Source of the DNA: Mesorhizobium loti CJ3sym
GTDB lineage: Bacteria; Pseudomonadota; Alphaproteobacteria; Rhizobiales; Rhizobiaceae
Direction of reading: 5' to 3'
DNA: 64,000 nucleotides
NCBI RefSeq assembly: GCF_000472785.1
Contig: NZ_AXAL01000030.1
Coordinates: 26,299-90,298, forward strand
Shown here: positions 25,629 through 33,771 of the stretch, piece after piece
How the letters are laid out: each line of letters starts with the position of its first letter
Position numbering within the stretch: the first letter of the stretch is position 1
Notes under the pieces: generated by a model
Databases searched by the model: none
What the model saw: only the letters and a program-made list of their open reading frames with translations
What the model was told of the DNA's origin: nothing
Made by a program: the position numbers and the translations under genes

Positions 25629-26102
25629 ATGGGCAAGGAAGTCGAGCGCAAGTTCCTGGTTTCCAGCACCGCTTGGCGGGATCTGGTCGAGGCGGATATC
25701 CGCATTCTCCAGTTCTATCTCGCCACCGCACCCGGCCGAACCGTCCGCATCCGCATCAGCGACGGCGCTTCCGCCAAGCTGACACTCAAGTTCGGCAGCA
25801 GCGCGCGAGAGCGTGACGAATTCGAATACCCGATCCCCTTGGCGGAGGCCGTGGAGATGCTGGATTTCGCCATTGGGCGTGTCATCGAGAAGACACGTCA
25901 TCATGTTAGGCATCGCGGCTATCTCTACGAAGTCGACGTCTTTGGCGGTGCGCTCGCGGGACTTGTGGTGGCCGAACTCGAGACGCCGGACGACGTGCCG
26001 GAGGAAATGCTTCCAGACTGGCTCGGCCGGGAAGTGACCGGCGAGCAGAAATTCTACAACGCGTCGCTCGCCCTCGGGGGGATTCCGGAGATCGCCGCAT
26101 GA
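25629..26102 (+). CDS. CYTH-domain protein (inorganic triphosphatase-like)
   Basis: A 157-residue CYTH protein with the defining ExExK motif at the N-terminus (EVERK, Glu4-Glu6-Lys8) and the later charged strands RTVRIRISDG, AKLTLKFG, EFEYPIP and KTRHHV that line the triphosphate tunnel. Family members hydrolyse tripolyphosphate or act on nucleoside triphosphates with Mg2+ or Mn2+. Its stop overlaps the start of a CHAD gene as ATGA. CYTH and CHAD are often fused or adjacent, linking them to polyphosphate metabolism. Confidence 0.9.
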   Translation: MGKEVERKFLVSSTAWRDLVEADIRILQFYLATAPGRTVRIRISDGASAKLTLKFGSSARERDEFEYPIPLAEAVEMLDFAIGRVIEKTRHHVRHRGYLYEVDVFGGALAGLVVAELETPDDVPEEMLPDWLGREVTGEQKFYNASLALGGIPEIAA

Positions 26103-27043
26103 GCTTTCGCATCGACCCGCGCCTGCCGCTGACCGGCGAGGTCAGGCGCATCCTTGCCGAGGAAATCGGCAGGGCGCTGCTGCATCTGGATGCGGCGCGC
26201 GGTCGGCCGGACCAGGGGCTGCACAAATGCCGCAAGCGGCTGAAAAGCGCGCGTGCCTTGCTGCGGCTGGTTCATTCCGGTGACGAAACATTCTGCACGA
26301 CGGAAAATCAGTGCTATCGCAACGTGGCGGCGCTGCTTGCCGGCCCCCGCGAAGCGACGGCGCTGATCGAGACCATCGACCGGCTCGCGGCCGACTTTCC
26401 CAAGGAGAGCGCCGATGGCGGGCTCGATGCCGTGCGCGACAGGCTGATCGCTCGCCAGCACGACCTGCATGAAGGCGCCGGCCTCCAAGCCGCGATCGGC
26501 GCGGCGGTCGCCGCTTGCGAAGACGGCATGAAGCGGATCGAAAGCCTGGCCTTGCCCGACCAGCCGGAACAGGCCGCCGACGTGCTTGCCGAAGGCGCCC
26601 GCGTCACTCTGCGCCGTGCCAAAAAGGCGCTGGACAGAGCCAGTACACGCGGCGAAGCCGACGATTTCCACGATTTGCGCAAGGCGGCCAAGACGCATGG
26701 CATGCACCTGTCGCTGCTGGGCAGGCTGTGGCCGACGCCGATCAAGGCGCGGCGCAAGGCGGTCGATGCATTGGGCGAGCGGCTTGGCGAATTGCATGAT
26801 CTGTTCGTCCTGCGCGCCCTGGTCGAGGCTGACGGCGAGCCGCTTGGGCCGCGCGAGGACACAAAGCTTCTCGGCAAGCTGCTCAAACGCTCGGAAAAGA
26901 GCTTGCGGAAATCCTGCCTTGCCGAAGCCGCCGAGCTGTTCGGCGACAGCCCCAAGCACTCGACGAAGAAGCTCGCCCGCAAGGCGCGCGACGATCTTGC
27001 CGGCGCTCCGCCGCTGGAGGACACGAGCGCCGCGGCCAGCTGA
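26099..27043 (+). CDS. CHAD-domain protein (polyphosphate-binding)
   Basis: A 314-residue alpha-helical CHAD protein with conserved basic and histidine residues (LHKCRKRLKSARALLRLV; DDFHDLRKAAKTHGMHLSLLGRLWP). CHAD domains bind polyphosphate through these positively charged surfaces. It is translationally coupled to the CYTH gene. Its C-terminal 53 codons (26846-27004) are repeated in a relic at 29586-29744 with identical protein sequence but 19 synonymous base changes, showing that a second CHAD gene once existed nearby or was imported. Confidence 0.9.
   Translation: MSFRIDPRLPLTGEVRRILAEEIGRALLHLDAARGRPDQGLHKCRKRLKSARALLRLVHSGDETFCTTENQCYRNVAALLAGPREATALIETIDRLAADFPKESADGGLDAVRDRLIARQHDLHEGAGLQAAIGAAVAACEDGMKRIESLALPDQPEQAADVLAEGARVTLRRAKKALDRASTRGEADDFHDLRKAAKTHGMHLSLLGRLWPTPIKARRKAVDALGERLGELHDLFVLRALVEADGEPLGPREDTKLLGKLLKRSEKSLRKSCLAEAAELFGDSPKHSTKKLARKARDDLAGAPPLEDTSAAAS
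26846..27004 (+). repeat. CHAD C-terminal segment duplicated at 29586-29744
   Basis: This 53-codon stretch (GPREDTK ... DDLAG) has the same protein sequence as the downstream copy. I count 19 base differences, all synonymous. Confidence 0.9.
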
Positions 27044-27088
27044 CGCGTCTGGCGCCCTGGCGCCTGTATATGGTAATCGCCAGATGGC

Positions 27089-27916
27089 ATGACCCAGCCC
27101 GGCGACACGCTCCTGGACCGACTTGGCCGCTGGCTTGCCGGCCGGCTGCAGGAAGAATCCTCCGGCTATGAGCCCTATACCCCGTCCGATGCCGAGACGC
27201 TGCGCCGCACGCTGGAGCCGGGCGACATCCTGCTGATCGAGGGCAACCAGAAGATTTCGGCGGTGATCAAGTACCTCACCCAGTCGACCTGGTCGCACGC
27301 AGCCTTCTATGTCGGCGATGCCTTGCCCGAGCCGCAAGATGGAACGGAGCGGCTGCGGCTCATCGAGGTCACGATGGGCGAAGGCTGTGTCGCCGTACCC
27401 TTGTCGCGCTACCGCACCTACAACACCCGCATCTGCCGGGCGAGCGGGCTGGCGCCGGAGGACCGCGACAAGGTCGTCGCCTTCATGATCGGCAAGCTTG
27501 GCCTGAAATACGACCTCAAGAACATTTTCGACATGCTGCGCTATTTCCTGCCGACGCCGCCGGTGCCGGTGCGCTGGCGCCGCCGCATGCTGGCCTTCGG
27601 TTCCGGCGACCCGACGCGGGCCATCTGCTCCTCGCTCATTGCCGAGGCCTATGGCCAGATCCACTACCCGATCCTGCCCGAGATCACCCGAGCCCCCGGC
27701 CGCGCCTCGGCGCAGTCGACCTATATGCGCAAGGAAATCCTGCACATTCGCCACCACTCGCTCTACACGCCGCGCGATTTCGACCTGTCGCCGTTTTTCC
27801 GCATCGTCAAGCCGACGCTGGAATATGGTTTCGACTACCGGCAGATGGTCTGGGACGACAAGGCAAGCACAGACGCCGAAGCCGCAAAGGCTGGAGCAAT
27901 CGCCTCAGACACGTGA
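27089..27916 (+). CDS. YiiX/YebB-like NlpC/P60-superfamily cysteine hydrolase
   Basis: A 275-residue protein with a permuted papain-like fold. The catalytic His is in STWSHAAFYVGD and the Cys in AICSSLIAEAYG, an order reversed from classical NlpC/P60 as expected for the YiiX group. PGDILLIEG starts the domain. There is no signal peptide, so it is probably cytosolic; the family is proposed to cleave amide or lipid-linked bonds, with no substrate known here. It follows the CHAD gene after 45 bases, and the ribosome site is weak. Confidence 0.78.
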   Translation: MTQPGDTLLDRLGRWLAGRLQEESSGYEPYTPSDAETLRRTLEPGDILLIEGNQKISAVIKYLTQSTWSHAAFYVGDALPEPQDGTERLRLIEVTMGEGCVAVPLSRYRTYNTRICRASGLAPEDRDKVVAFMIGKLGLKYDLKNIFDMLRYFLPTPPVPVRWRRRMLAFGSGDPTRAICSSLIAEAYGQIHYPILPEITRAPGRASAQSTYMRKEILHIRHHSLYTPRDFDLSPFFRIVKPTLEYGFDYRQMVWDDKASTDAEAAKAGAIASDT

Positions 27917-27996
27917 TGGCTTCGGCCTGGGTCAGGACATGCCCCTATAGCGCGGCCATCCGGCCGAGGTGCAGGCGTTTCACATCGCGGCCTACA

Positions 27997-29373
27997 TCAT
28001 GCCGAAACCGCAACAGCGCCTTGGTTTTCGGCTATGTGTTCGACCCAGACATGGACCGGTTCGTCCCGGCCGCGGATGCTCACCGGTCCATGATCGCGCG
28101 CATTCAACTGTGTCTTGGGCGATTCCGCCTTCGCGGCCTCAATCAGTCGTGACCCAAAGCAAATATTCGCCTTAAGCTCACGGCAGAGCGCCTGCAGACG
28201 GCTGGCGACGTTGACGGTGTCGCCCACCACCGCGAAGGACAGATTGCGCTCGCTGCCGACCGCGCCGAGGACGACTGCGCCATATTGGACACCGATTCGA
28301 ACGTCCAGCGGCGGATATCCCTTGGAAACCCGCTGCACATTCCAGTCTTCGAGAGTGGCGATCATCGCTTCCGCGCACTGGATGGCGCGAGTCGCGTCGT
28401 CATGGCTGGCTTGCGGAACCCCGAATGTCGCCATGATGCAATCGCCGATATAGTTATCGACGGTGCCATGGTGGTCGAAAACGACCTGCTCCATGCGACG
28501 GTGGAACTGACGCAGAAGTTCGAACACTGCTTCGGCCGGATGATCCTCGGAATAGTGTGTGAAGCCGACGATGTCGGCGAACAGCACCGCGATATCCTGC
28601 CGGCGGACCGGGCCGAAGGGCTCGTCATCCGTGGCGAGCTGGTCGACGACGTTGGGCGAAAAATGCCGGGCGAGATTGGCGCGGGCGCGCTCTGCCTTGA
28701 CATAGTCTTCCGACAGACGTCGGGAACGAGAGACGACCAGCGCCATGATCGCGCCGATAATCAGCACAACCAACACGTTGGTCGCCTGTGCGAATGTATC
28801 GACGAAATTGGGGTTGAGATAGAGGTTCAGTCGCTCCTTCACCGGCAGCGAATAGAGGTTCGTCGCCGGAATGACGGTTCCCGGATGAAAAATCACCCAC
28901 CCCACCCCCATCGCCCACATCAAGGCCGCGAGCGCGCCGAGATAGAGCGCCAATCGTGTCGAAAGGGTCAGCGCGCCAAGGCATACGAAAATCAGCAGGA
29001 ATTTGAAGCTGCCCTCGCGCAGTTGCATCGCGGCCGGCGCGACCTCCAGGGAAAACGGGTTGGGCGTTACCAGCAGAATGGTCAACAGAATGATGTCCAG
29101 CGTACCGACGAGGTAACCGATCCACCATGGCGCCGTACGACGGCGCGCAAAGAGAAACTGGATCAGGCCGACGAGCTGGAACAGCACGAGGCCCGCCAGC
29201 ACGAAGAGCAGTGCGGCATCCCAGCGGCTGATCAATGCAAAGAAGCAGAAGATCACGGCGAGCGATGTCGTACGCGCCCAGAACTGCAATGCAGCCCCCT
29301 GGCGTTCTGCGCGCTCCCGCAGATTTTTCAGGCGCGAATAGCGGCGACGTTCAAGTGTTGGTGCGGTCGGCAT
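27997..29373 (-). CDS. Membrane class III adenylate/guanylate cyclase
   Basis: A 458-residue protein with six predicted membrane segments (residues about 35-215, e.g. TTSLAVIFCFFALISRW, LLFVLAGLVLFQLVGLIQFLF) and a C-terminal class III cyclase domain. The domain shows the metal-binding strand DIAVLFADIVGFT, the NYIGDCIMATFG loop with the second Asp, and GDTVNVASRLQ. It should make cAMP (or cGMP) in response to a membrane signal. A HAMP-like helix (SRRLSEDYVKAERARANLARHF) connects the halves. It is convergent with the hydrolase gene. Confidence 0.92.
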   Translation of the reverse strand: MPTAPTLERRRYSRLKNLRERAERQGAALQFWARTTSLAVIFCFFALISRWDAALLFVLAGLVLFQLVGLIQFLFARRRTAPWWIGYLVGTLDIILLTILLVTPNPFSLEVAPAAMQLREGSFKFLLIFVCLGALTLSTRLALYLGALAALMWAMGVGWVIFHPGTVIPATNLYSLPVKERLNLYLNPNFVDTFAQATNVLVVLIIGAIMALVVSRSRRLSEDYVKAERARANLARHFSPNVVDQLATDDEPFGPVRRQDIAVLFADIVGFTHYSEDHPAEAVFELLRQFHRRMEQVVFDHHGTVDNYIGDCIMATFGVPQASHDDATRAIQCAEAMIATLEDWNVQRVSKGYPPLDVRIGVQYGAVVLGAVGSERNLSFAVVGDTVNVASRLQALCRELKANICFGSRLIEAAKAESPKTQLNARDHGPVSIRGRDEPVHVWVEHIAENQGAVAVSA

Positions 29374-29585
29374 AGGATCACTTCGATTTCACGGGGGTGA
29401 GTCACGCATTCGGCAAACCCGCCCTCTACAGTCTGGCAAATCAGTGTGCGAATTCTATCATGAATGTTGGTGCCGGATCTGTTCTATCCCAACGCGCCTT
29501 ATGGGCGCGGTCGGCATCGCTGGTCCGGGCGGCAAGCTGGTGGCGAATGGTGGCGGTCGGCGCCGCCGGAGCGGTGAGTCGCTGG

Positions 29586-29783
29586 GGCCCGCGCGAGGAC
29601 ACAAAGCTGCTTGGCAAGCTCTTGAAGCGTTCGGAAAAGAGCTTGAGGAAGTCATGTCTTGCCGAGGCGGCCGAACTGTTCGGCGATAGCCCCAAACACT
29701 CGACGAAGAAGCTCGCCCGCAAGGCGCGTGATGATCTTGCCGGCTCCGGTGATGACGCCGGCACGCCTGTCGTAGCCGGATAA
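29586..29783 (+). pseudogene. Remnant of a second CHAD gene (3' end)
   Basis: The segment encodes the last 53 conserved residues of a CHAD protein plus a short tail (SGDDAGTPVVAG) and a TAA stop. It is identical at protein level to the intact gene at 26099 over 53 codons but has 19 silent changes. Upstream sequence in the same open frame (from 29397) has no CHAD resemblance, so the 5' part has been lost. The all-silent divergence means the source gene was under selection until recently. The remnant abuts the LytTR gene stop (TAA at 29781-29783, next stop at 29784). An ORF from 29397 reads through it, so a novel fusion peptide is possible. Confidence 0.75.
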
Positions 29784-30623
29784 TCAGAGCAGTCCAGCCT
29801 TGCGAACCGCGTCGGCGTAAGAGCGGCTGACCGGAAGCAGCGCATCGTCGACAAGCCGCAGGAACGGCTTGCCGTCCTTGCGCCGGCTGCCGGCGACGGC
29901 ATCCAGCGCCACCCAATGTGAGCGGTGGATCTGCACGCCGTTGACGTCGCCGACCTCGCGGATGGCGTCGGCCAACCGCATCAGCACCAGCGATGTCCCT
30001 CTGTCGGTGTGCACCTCGACATAGTGGTCCTGCATGGAGAGGTAGAGAAGTTTTCCGCGGGCCGCATGCGGCAGACGATCAACCAGCGGCGGCCGCGTCG
30101 GCTGCGGTGCTTGCGGCGGCAATGACGGTGGGGTGACCGCAGCTGGCCGCGCGGCTACGGGCGGCTCGACCTGTGTCCCGGCCACGCCCTGGGCGTTTCT
30201 GCCGATGGCGACCAGGAACGAGATCGCGACAGCGATCAGCCCGCAGTTGATGAACAGCCCGCCAATGGCGGCGGCCGACGGAAAAGGACCGCCAAACAGC
30301 GCTCGGTTGAACAGCACGACGATGGCCGTCACAGGGACACCGGAGACGATGCCTGCAACGATGCTGCGGACCGGCCGCGAGCCGCCAGCGCCGAACACGG
30401 CAGCAAGCGTCAGCCGCATTGTGAGATAGCCTGCCGTGAATGTAGCCAGCGCCAGTGCCAGCCAATAGGCAAAGCGCGGCAAGGCATCGAGTTGTTCGAA
30501 GGTGCCGAAGGGACCGGTGACGCCGAGGATCGCCGACACCGCCAGAAGCGCGCCCCAGAAGCGTGGCGAGAACAGCAATGCCTGCATTTCGCGAAGCGTG
30601 GAATGCAACAGGGTGCTCTTCAC
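29784..30623 (-). CDS. Membrane-anchored LytTR-family transcription regulator
   Basis: A 279-residue protein with four hydrophobic segments in the first 150 residues, a Pro/Ala-rich linker and a C-terminal LytTR DNA-binding domain (KLLYLSMQDHYVEVHTDRG, MRLADAIREV, GVQIHRSHWVALDAVAG). Membrane LytTR proteins often control an adjacent membrane protein, and here the divergent gene at 30752 encodes one. The start is GTG at 30623; an ATG at 30587 is an alternative. Confidence 0.88.
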   Translation of the reverse strand: MKSTLLHSTLREMQALLFSPRFWGALLAVSAILGVTGPFGTFEQLDALPRFAYWLALALATFTAGYLTMRLTLAAVFGAGGSRPVRSIVAGIVSGVPVTAIVVLFNRALFGGPFPSAAAIGGLFINCGLIAVAISFLVAIGRNAQGVAGTQVEPPVAARPAAVTPPSLPPQAPQPTRPPLVDRLPHAARGKLLYLSMQDHYVEVHTDRGTSLVLMRLADAIREVGDVNGVQIHRSHWVALDAVAGSRRKDGKPFLRLVDDALLPVSRSYADAVRKAGLL

Positions 30624-30751
30624 GTAGCCATTCGTCCCTTGCCGAAGACGCAGTTGATGCAGCGCCGGCGGCTCCGCATGGTGCCGTTGAACCGCAACGC
30701 CAAGCGATACCGCGCTTGTCGAAAGCCTTCAACCGCAGACGGAGTTCCGCA

Positions 30752-31393
30752 ATGTCTCTCCCCCTTATCCAGGCAATTCGGACAACCCTGCCTTTCCGCA
30801 GGACTGCCACGCTTTTGTCTGCCGCCGGCTTCTTGCTGACGTCAAGCCGCATCGCGCTGGCAGCGGACACCGCTGCCGATGGCGGCAGCCATATGCCCGG
30901 CATGGCCGATATCCTTTCGCATACGCCGCTCTGGGTCTGGCCGTTGATCCTCTATGGCCTGTTCATCGGCTGGAGCCGCACCCGGGATCGCGTCGTCTCG
31001 CCTTCGCGCCTTCTCGTCCTGCCGGTCCTCATCAGCGGCCTGGCGCTCTACAATCTCGTCGCCACCGGCATTTCGGCGACCGGACTGCTCGGCTTCGCCT
31101 GCGGCGCCGTGGCCGGCGCCTTTGCCGGCACGGCCATGGCGCGGCGCCGGCCGGCCAGACTGCTGCCCGACGGCAGGCTGGCGCTGCAGGGCGACTGGCT
31201 GCCGCTGGTGCTGATCATCGCGATCATCGTCGTCCGCTATGCAAAGGGCATCGCGCTGGGGATAGATCCGACGCTGGCGCAGGAAACCGGTTTCGTGCTG
31301 GCAAGCGCGGTGCTGTCGGGTTTCTTTGCCGCCATGATGATTGCGCGCTCGATCGGTATCCTTCCGCCGGGATTTCTCAGGCAGCCTGCCTGA
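30752..31393 (+). CDS. Small multi-pass membrane protein, LytTR neighbour
   Basis: A 213-residue protein with a signal-like N-terminus (ending RIALAADT) and about four further hydrophobic helices (TPLWVWPLILYGLFIGW, LLVLPVLISGLALYNLV, LLGFACGAVAGAFAGTAM, WLPLVLIIAIIVV, LASAVLSGFFAAMMIA). GGAG lies eight bases before the ATG. It is divergent from the membrane LytTR gene, an arrangement typical of LytTR regulators paired with the membrane protein they control. The biochemical role is unknown. Confidence 0.72.
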   Translation: MSLPLIQAIRTTLPFRRTATLLSAAGFLLTSSRIALAADTAADGGSHMPGMADILSHTPLWVWPLILYGLFIGWSRTRDRVVSPSRLLVLPVLISGLALYNLVATGISATGLLGFACGAVAGAFAGTAMARRRPARLLPDGRLALQGDWLPLVLIIAIIVVRYAKGIALGIDPTLAQETGFVLASAVLSGFFAAMMIARSIGILPPGFLRQPA

Positions 31394-31405
31394 AGAATCC
31401 CCCGG

Positions 31406-32218
31406 TCACGCCGGCTGCGGGCGCTTCTCTCTCGACGACTCGCGGCCATCCTTCAACCGCGCGCCGGCATCGCGCGGGTGCGGGCCGATCGGCATGATCG
31501 CGGGGAACGGCGTCGCGCCAAAGGCAAACGTAAACTTGTAGCCGGTGAGCCCCTCCTCCGGCGTGGTGTGCTGGTCGTGATGGGCAAGCAGTTTCACGCG
31601 ATCGGCCAGTTCCTCGGCCTCGCGCCGCACCATCTCCGCCGTTTCCGGCCGCATGCGCCTGGAGAAGCTGACGAAGGTCGCTTCCTTGTCGATATGGGTG
31701 ATGGCCCAGCCGATGAAATTCTTGTTGGTCATCTCGAACAGCGGCCGCAGCGGTCCTTCGAAATTCCACTGGATCGGCGTTTCGACCAGCAATCTTGCCG
31801 AAAGGCCACGCCCGATTTCGATCAGGCCGAGCTCCTCGAGGTCGCGCAGATAAAGGAACATCGAAGCTTCGCTCAGGCCTTGTGAGCGCATCACGCCTTC
31901 CGGCGTGAATTTTTCCGACAGCATGACGAAGATGAACAGCAGCGCCGGCCGGCCGGCGAGCCTGCGCTCGATCTCGGGTGCGATGTGGTTGACCGGCCCC
32001 GGCCCGCGGTTCATGGAGCCGAGCACGTTTTCCAGCTCGACGCCGGCAGCCGCGCAAATCTTCACCAGCCGGTCGAGCTTGCAGTTGCGCTCGTGGAAGA
32101 TGCGCTTCACCGTCGGCTCGGAAACGCCCATGCGTTCGGCAAGCTCGCGATAGGTGACGCCCTTCGCCTTCAGCGTCCGCTTCAGCGCCTCGAAGATCAG
32201 ACCGTTCATGGGATGCAC
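31406..32218 (-). CDS. XRE-type helix-turn-helix regulator with extended C-terminus
   Basis: A 270-residue regulator with an N-terminal XRE/Cro HTH (LKRTLKAKGVTYRELAERMGVSEPTVKRIFHERNCKLDRLVKICAAAGVEL). A longer C-terminal domain (PALLFIFVMLSEKFTPEGVMRSQGLSEASMFLYLRDLEELGLI and on) contains a second winged-helix-like stretch. The ligand is unknown. A perfect palindrome at 32236-32252, 18 bases upstream of the start, and a half-site at 32278 suggest autoregulation and control of the divergent SMP-30-like gene. ATG at 32218 or 32209. Confidence 0.82.
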   Translation of the reverse strand: MHPMNGLIFEALKRTLKAKGVTYRELAERMGVSEPTVKRIFHERNCKLDRLVKICAAAGVELENVLGSMNRGPGPVNHIAPEIERRLAGRPALLFIFVMLSEKFTPEGVMRSQGLSEASMFLYLRDLEELGLIEIGRGLSARLLVETPIQWNFEGPLRPLFEMTNKNFIGWAITHIDKEATFVSFSRRMRPETAEMVRREAEELADRVKLLAHHDQHTTPEEGLTGYKFTFAFGATPFPAIMPIGPHPRDAGARLKDGRESSREKRPQPA

Positions 32219-32235
32219 CTCTTGCCGGCAGTTTC

Positions 32236-32252
32236 GTATCGATATTCGATAC
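32236..32252. promoter_or_regulatory. Palindromic operator between XRE regulator and SMP-30-like gene
   Basis: GTATCGA-TAT-TCGATAC: two perfect seven-base arms. A matching half-site GTATCGA occurs at 32278-32284. Position in the divergent promoter region suggests binding by the XRE protein. Confidence 0.7.
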
Positions 32253-32323
32253 TAGCGGCAATCAGGCTTTCGCAAAAGTATCGAAAATCCTAGCTGTCCG
32301 CCTGTCATCACAGGAGAACAGCC

Positions 32324-33184
32324 ATGAACCGCCTCATCATCCCAGCCTTTATCGCCACCATCGGTATCGCTGCCATATCGGCTGCCCAGGCCGACGAGCT
32401 CTGGCGCGCCACGGGGCTCGAACAGCCGGAATCGGCGCTGTTCGACGCCACCAACAATCGCATCATCGTCTCCAACATCGTTGGCAATCCGGGCGATGCC
32501 GACGGCAACGGCTATTTGTCGGTGCTGTCGATGGACGGCAAGACGGTGACCCAGCACTGGACCGACGGCATGGACGCGCCCAAGGGCATGGCGATATCGG
32601 GCGGCAAGCTCTATGTCGCCGACATCACCAAGGTCCGCGTTGTCGACTTGGCCAGCGGCAGACTGGTCACCAGCATCACGGTGCCGAATGCCGTGTTCCT
32701 CAACGACATGACCTCGGGCGACACAGGCAAGGTCTATGTCACCGACATGCTGGCCGATACCATCTACCGCATCGACGGCGACCAGCCGGAGCTGTTCGTA
32801 AAAGACCCGTTGCTCGCTTCACCCAATGGCGTCTTCGCCGATGGCGACCGCTTGATCGTCGCCTCCTGGGGCAAGGGCATCAAGCCCGACTTCAGCACGG
32901 CGGAGCCGGGCGGGCTGCTGTCGGTCGACCTCGCCAGCAAGGTGGTTTCACCGCTACCGGGCGCGCAGAAATTCGCCGACCTCGACGGCGTCATCGCGCT
33001 TGGCGACACCATCTACGCCACCGCCTACATGACCGGCACGCTTTACCGATACAAGGCCGGCGGCGCGCCGGAAGCGGTGGTGCATTTCAAGCCGGGCAGC
33101 GCCGACATCGGCACCGACGGCAAGTCGATCCTCTACGTGCCACTGATGAACGAGGGCGAGGTGGCGGCATTGAAGCTCGATTGA
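32324..33184 (+). CDS. Exported SMP-30/gluconolactonase-like beta-propeller protein
   Basis: A 286-residue exported protein with signal peptide (MNRLIIPAFIATIGIAAISAAQA, cut before DELW). Six-bladed propeller strands follow, of the SMP-30 type (PESALFDATNNRIIVSNIVG, PKGMAISGGKLYVADI, NDMTSGDTGKVYVTDM, SPNGVFADGDRLIVASWG, DLDGVIALGDTIYATAY). Relatives hydrolyse sugar lactones with a bound divalent metal; activity here is unproven. It is divergent from the XRE regulator with a shared palindrome. Confidence 0.83.
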   Translation: MNRLIIPAFIATIGIAAISAAQADELWRATGLEQPESALFDATNNRIIVSNIVGNPGDADGNGYLSVLSMDGKTVTQHWTDGMDAPKGMAISGGKLYVADITKVRVVDLASGRLVTSITVPNAVFLNDMTSGDTGKVYVTDMLADTIYRIDGDQPELFVKDPLLASPNGVFADGDRLIVASWGKGIKPDFSTAEPGGLLSVDLASKVVSPLPGAQKFADLDGVIALGDTIYATAYMTGTLYRYKAGGAPEAVVHFKPGSADIGTDGKSILYVPLMNEGEVAALKLD

Positions 33185-33269
33185 GCGCTGTTCCTGGCGG
33201 GCCCTCCCTCTGGAAGGTCCGCTCCGGACCGGCGTATGGTGCGGCGGTCTACAGCCAAGGAGGATTGCC

Positions 33270-33650
33270 ATGGAAGACCGGAAGATTCGCATCGCTCTGG
33301 ATCGCCACTGGGCCGCCTCCGACGCCGATGATTTCGAAGCCGAGCACGACATCTACCGGGAGGATGCGGTGCTCGACTATCCGCAATCGGGTGAGCGCAT
33401 CCGAGGGCGGCGCAACATCCAGTCTTCGCGTGCCGCTCAGCCGAACCGCAAGCGCTTCACGGTGCGGCGGATCACGGGTGCCGGCGATCTCTGGGTCACC
33501 GAATATGTGCTGAGCTATGACGGGCGGCCGTCCTACACGGTCAGCATCATGGAATTCCTCGACGGCAAGGTGTCCCGCGAGACCCAGTATTTCGGCGATC
33601 CGTTCAAGCCGGGGCCATCGCGCGCGAAATGGGTCGAGCGGATACCGTGA
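33270..33650 (+). CDS. NTF2-like (SnoaL-type) family protein
   Basis: A 126-residue cone-fold protein (IALDRHWAASDADDFEAEHDIYREDAVLDYPQSGERIRGRRNIQ, then VTEYVLSYDGRPSYTVSIMEFLDGKVSRETQYFGDPF). Such proteins act as small-molecule isomerases, hydrolases or binding domains; the substrate is unknown. AAGGAGG precedes the ATG. It stands alone between the SMP-30-like gene and the caspase-like gene. Confidence 0.82.
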   Translation: MEDRKIRIALDRHWAASDADDFEAEHDIYREDAVLDYPQSGERIRGRRNIQSSRAAQPNRKRFTVRRITGAGDLWVTEYVLSYDGRPSYTVSIMEFLDGKVSRETQYFGDPFKPGPSRAKWVERIP

Positions 33651-33771
33651 GCCCGGCCTCCATCGTGGTCGCTAACTTGGAATAGCCACGCGCCGGCCGC
33701 AGGTATTGCCGCCCAACTTCCGTCGATTGCCAGGCCTATCAGCGTTGGCTACGATGTAGCGGGGGCTACCA

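Noticed and set aside
26054..27757. A 567-codon minus-strand open frame
   Set aside because: It lies antisense to the CHAD and hydrolase genes, which carry clear motifs; the frame is a GC-rich shadow.
28285..29400. A 371-codon plus-strand open frame
   Set aside because: It is antisense to the class III cyclase gene and lacks any recognisable motif.
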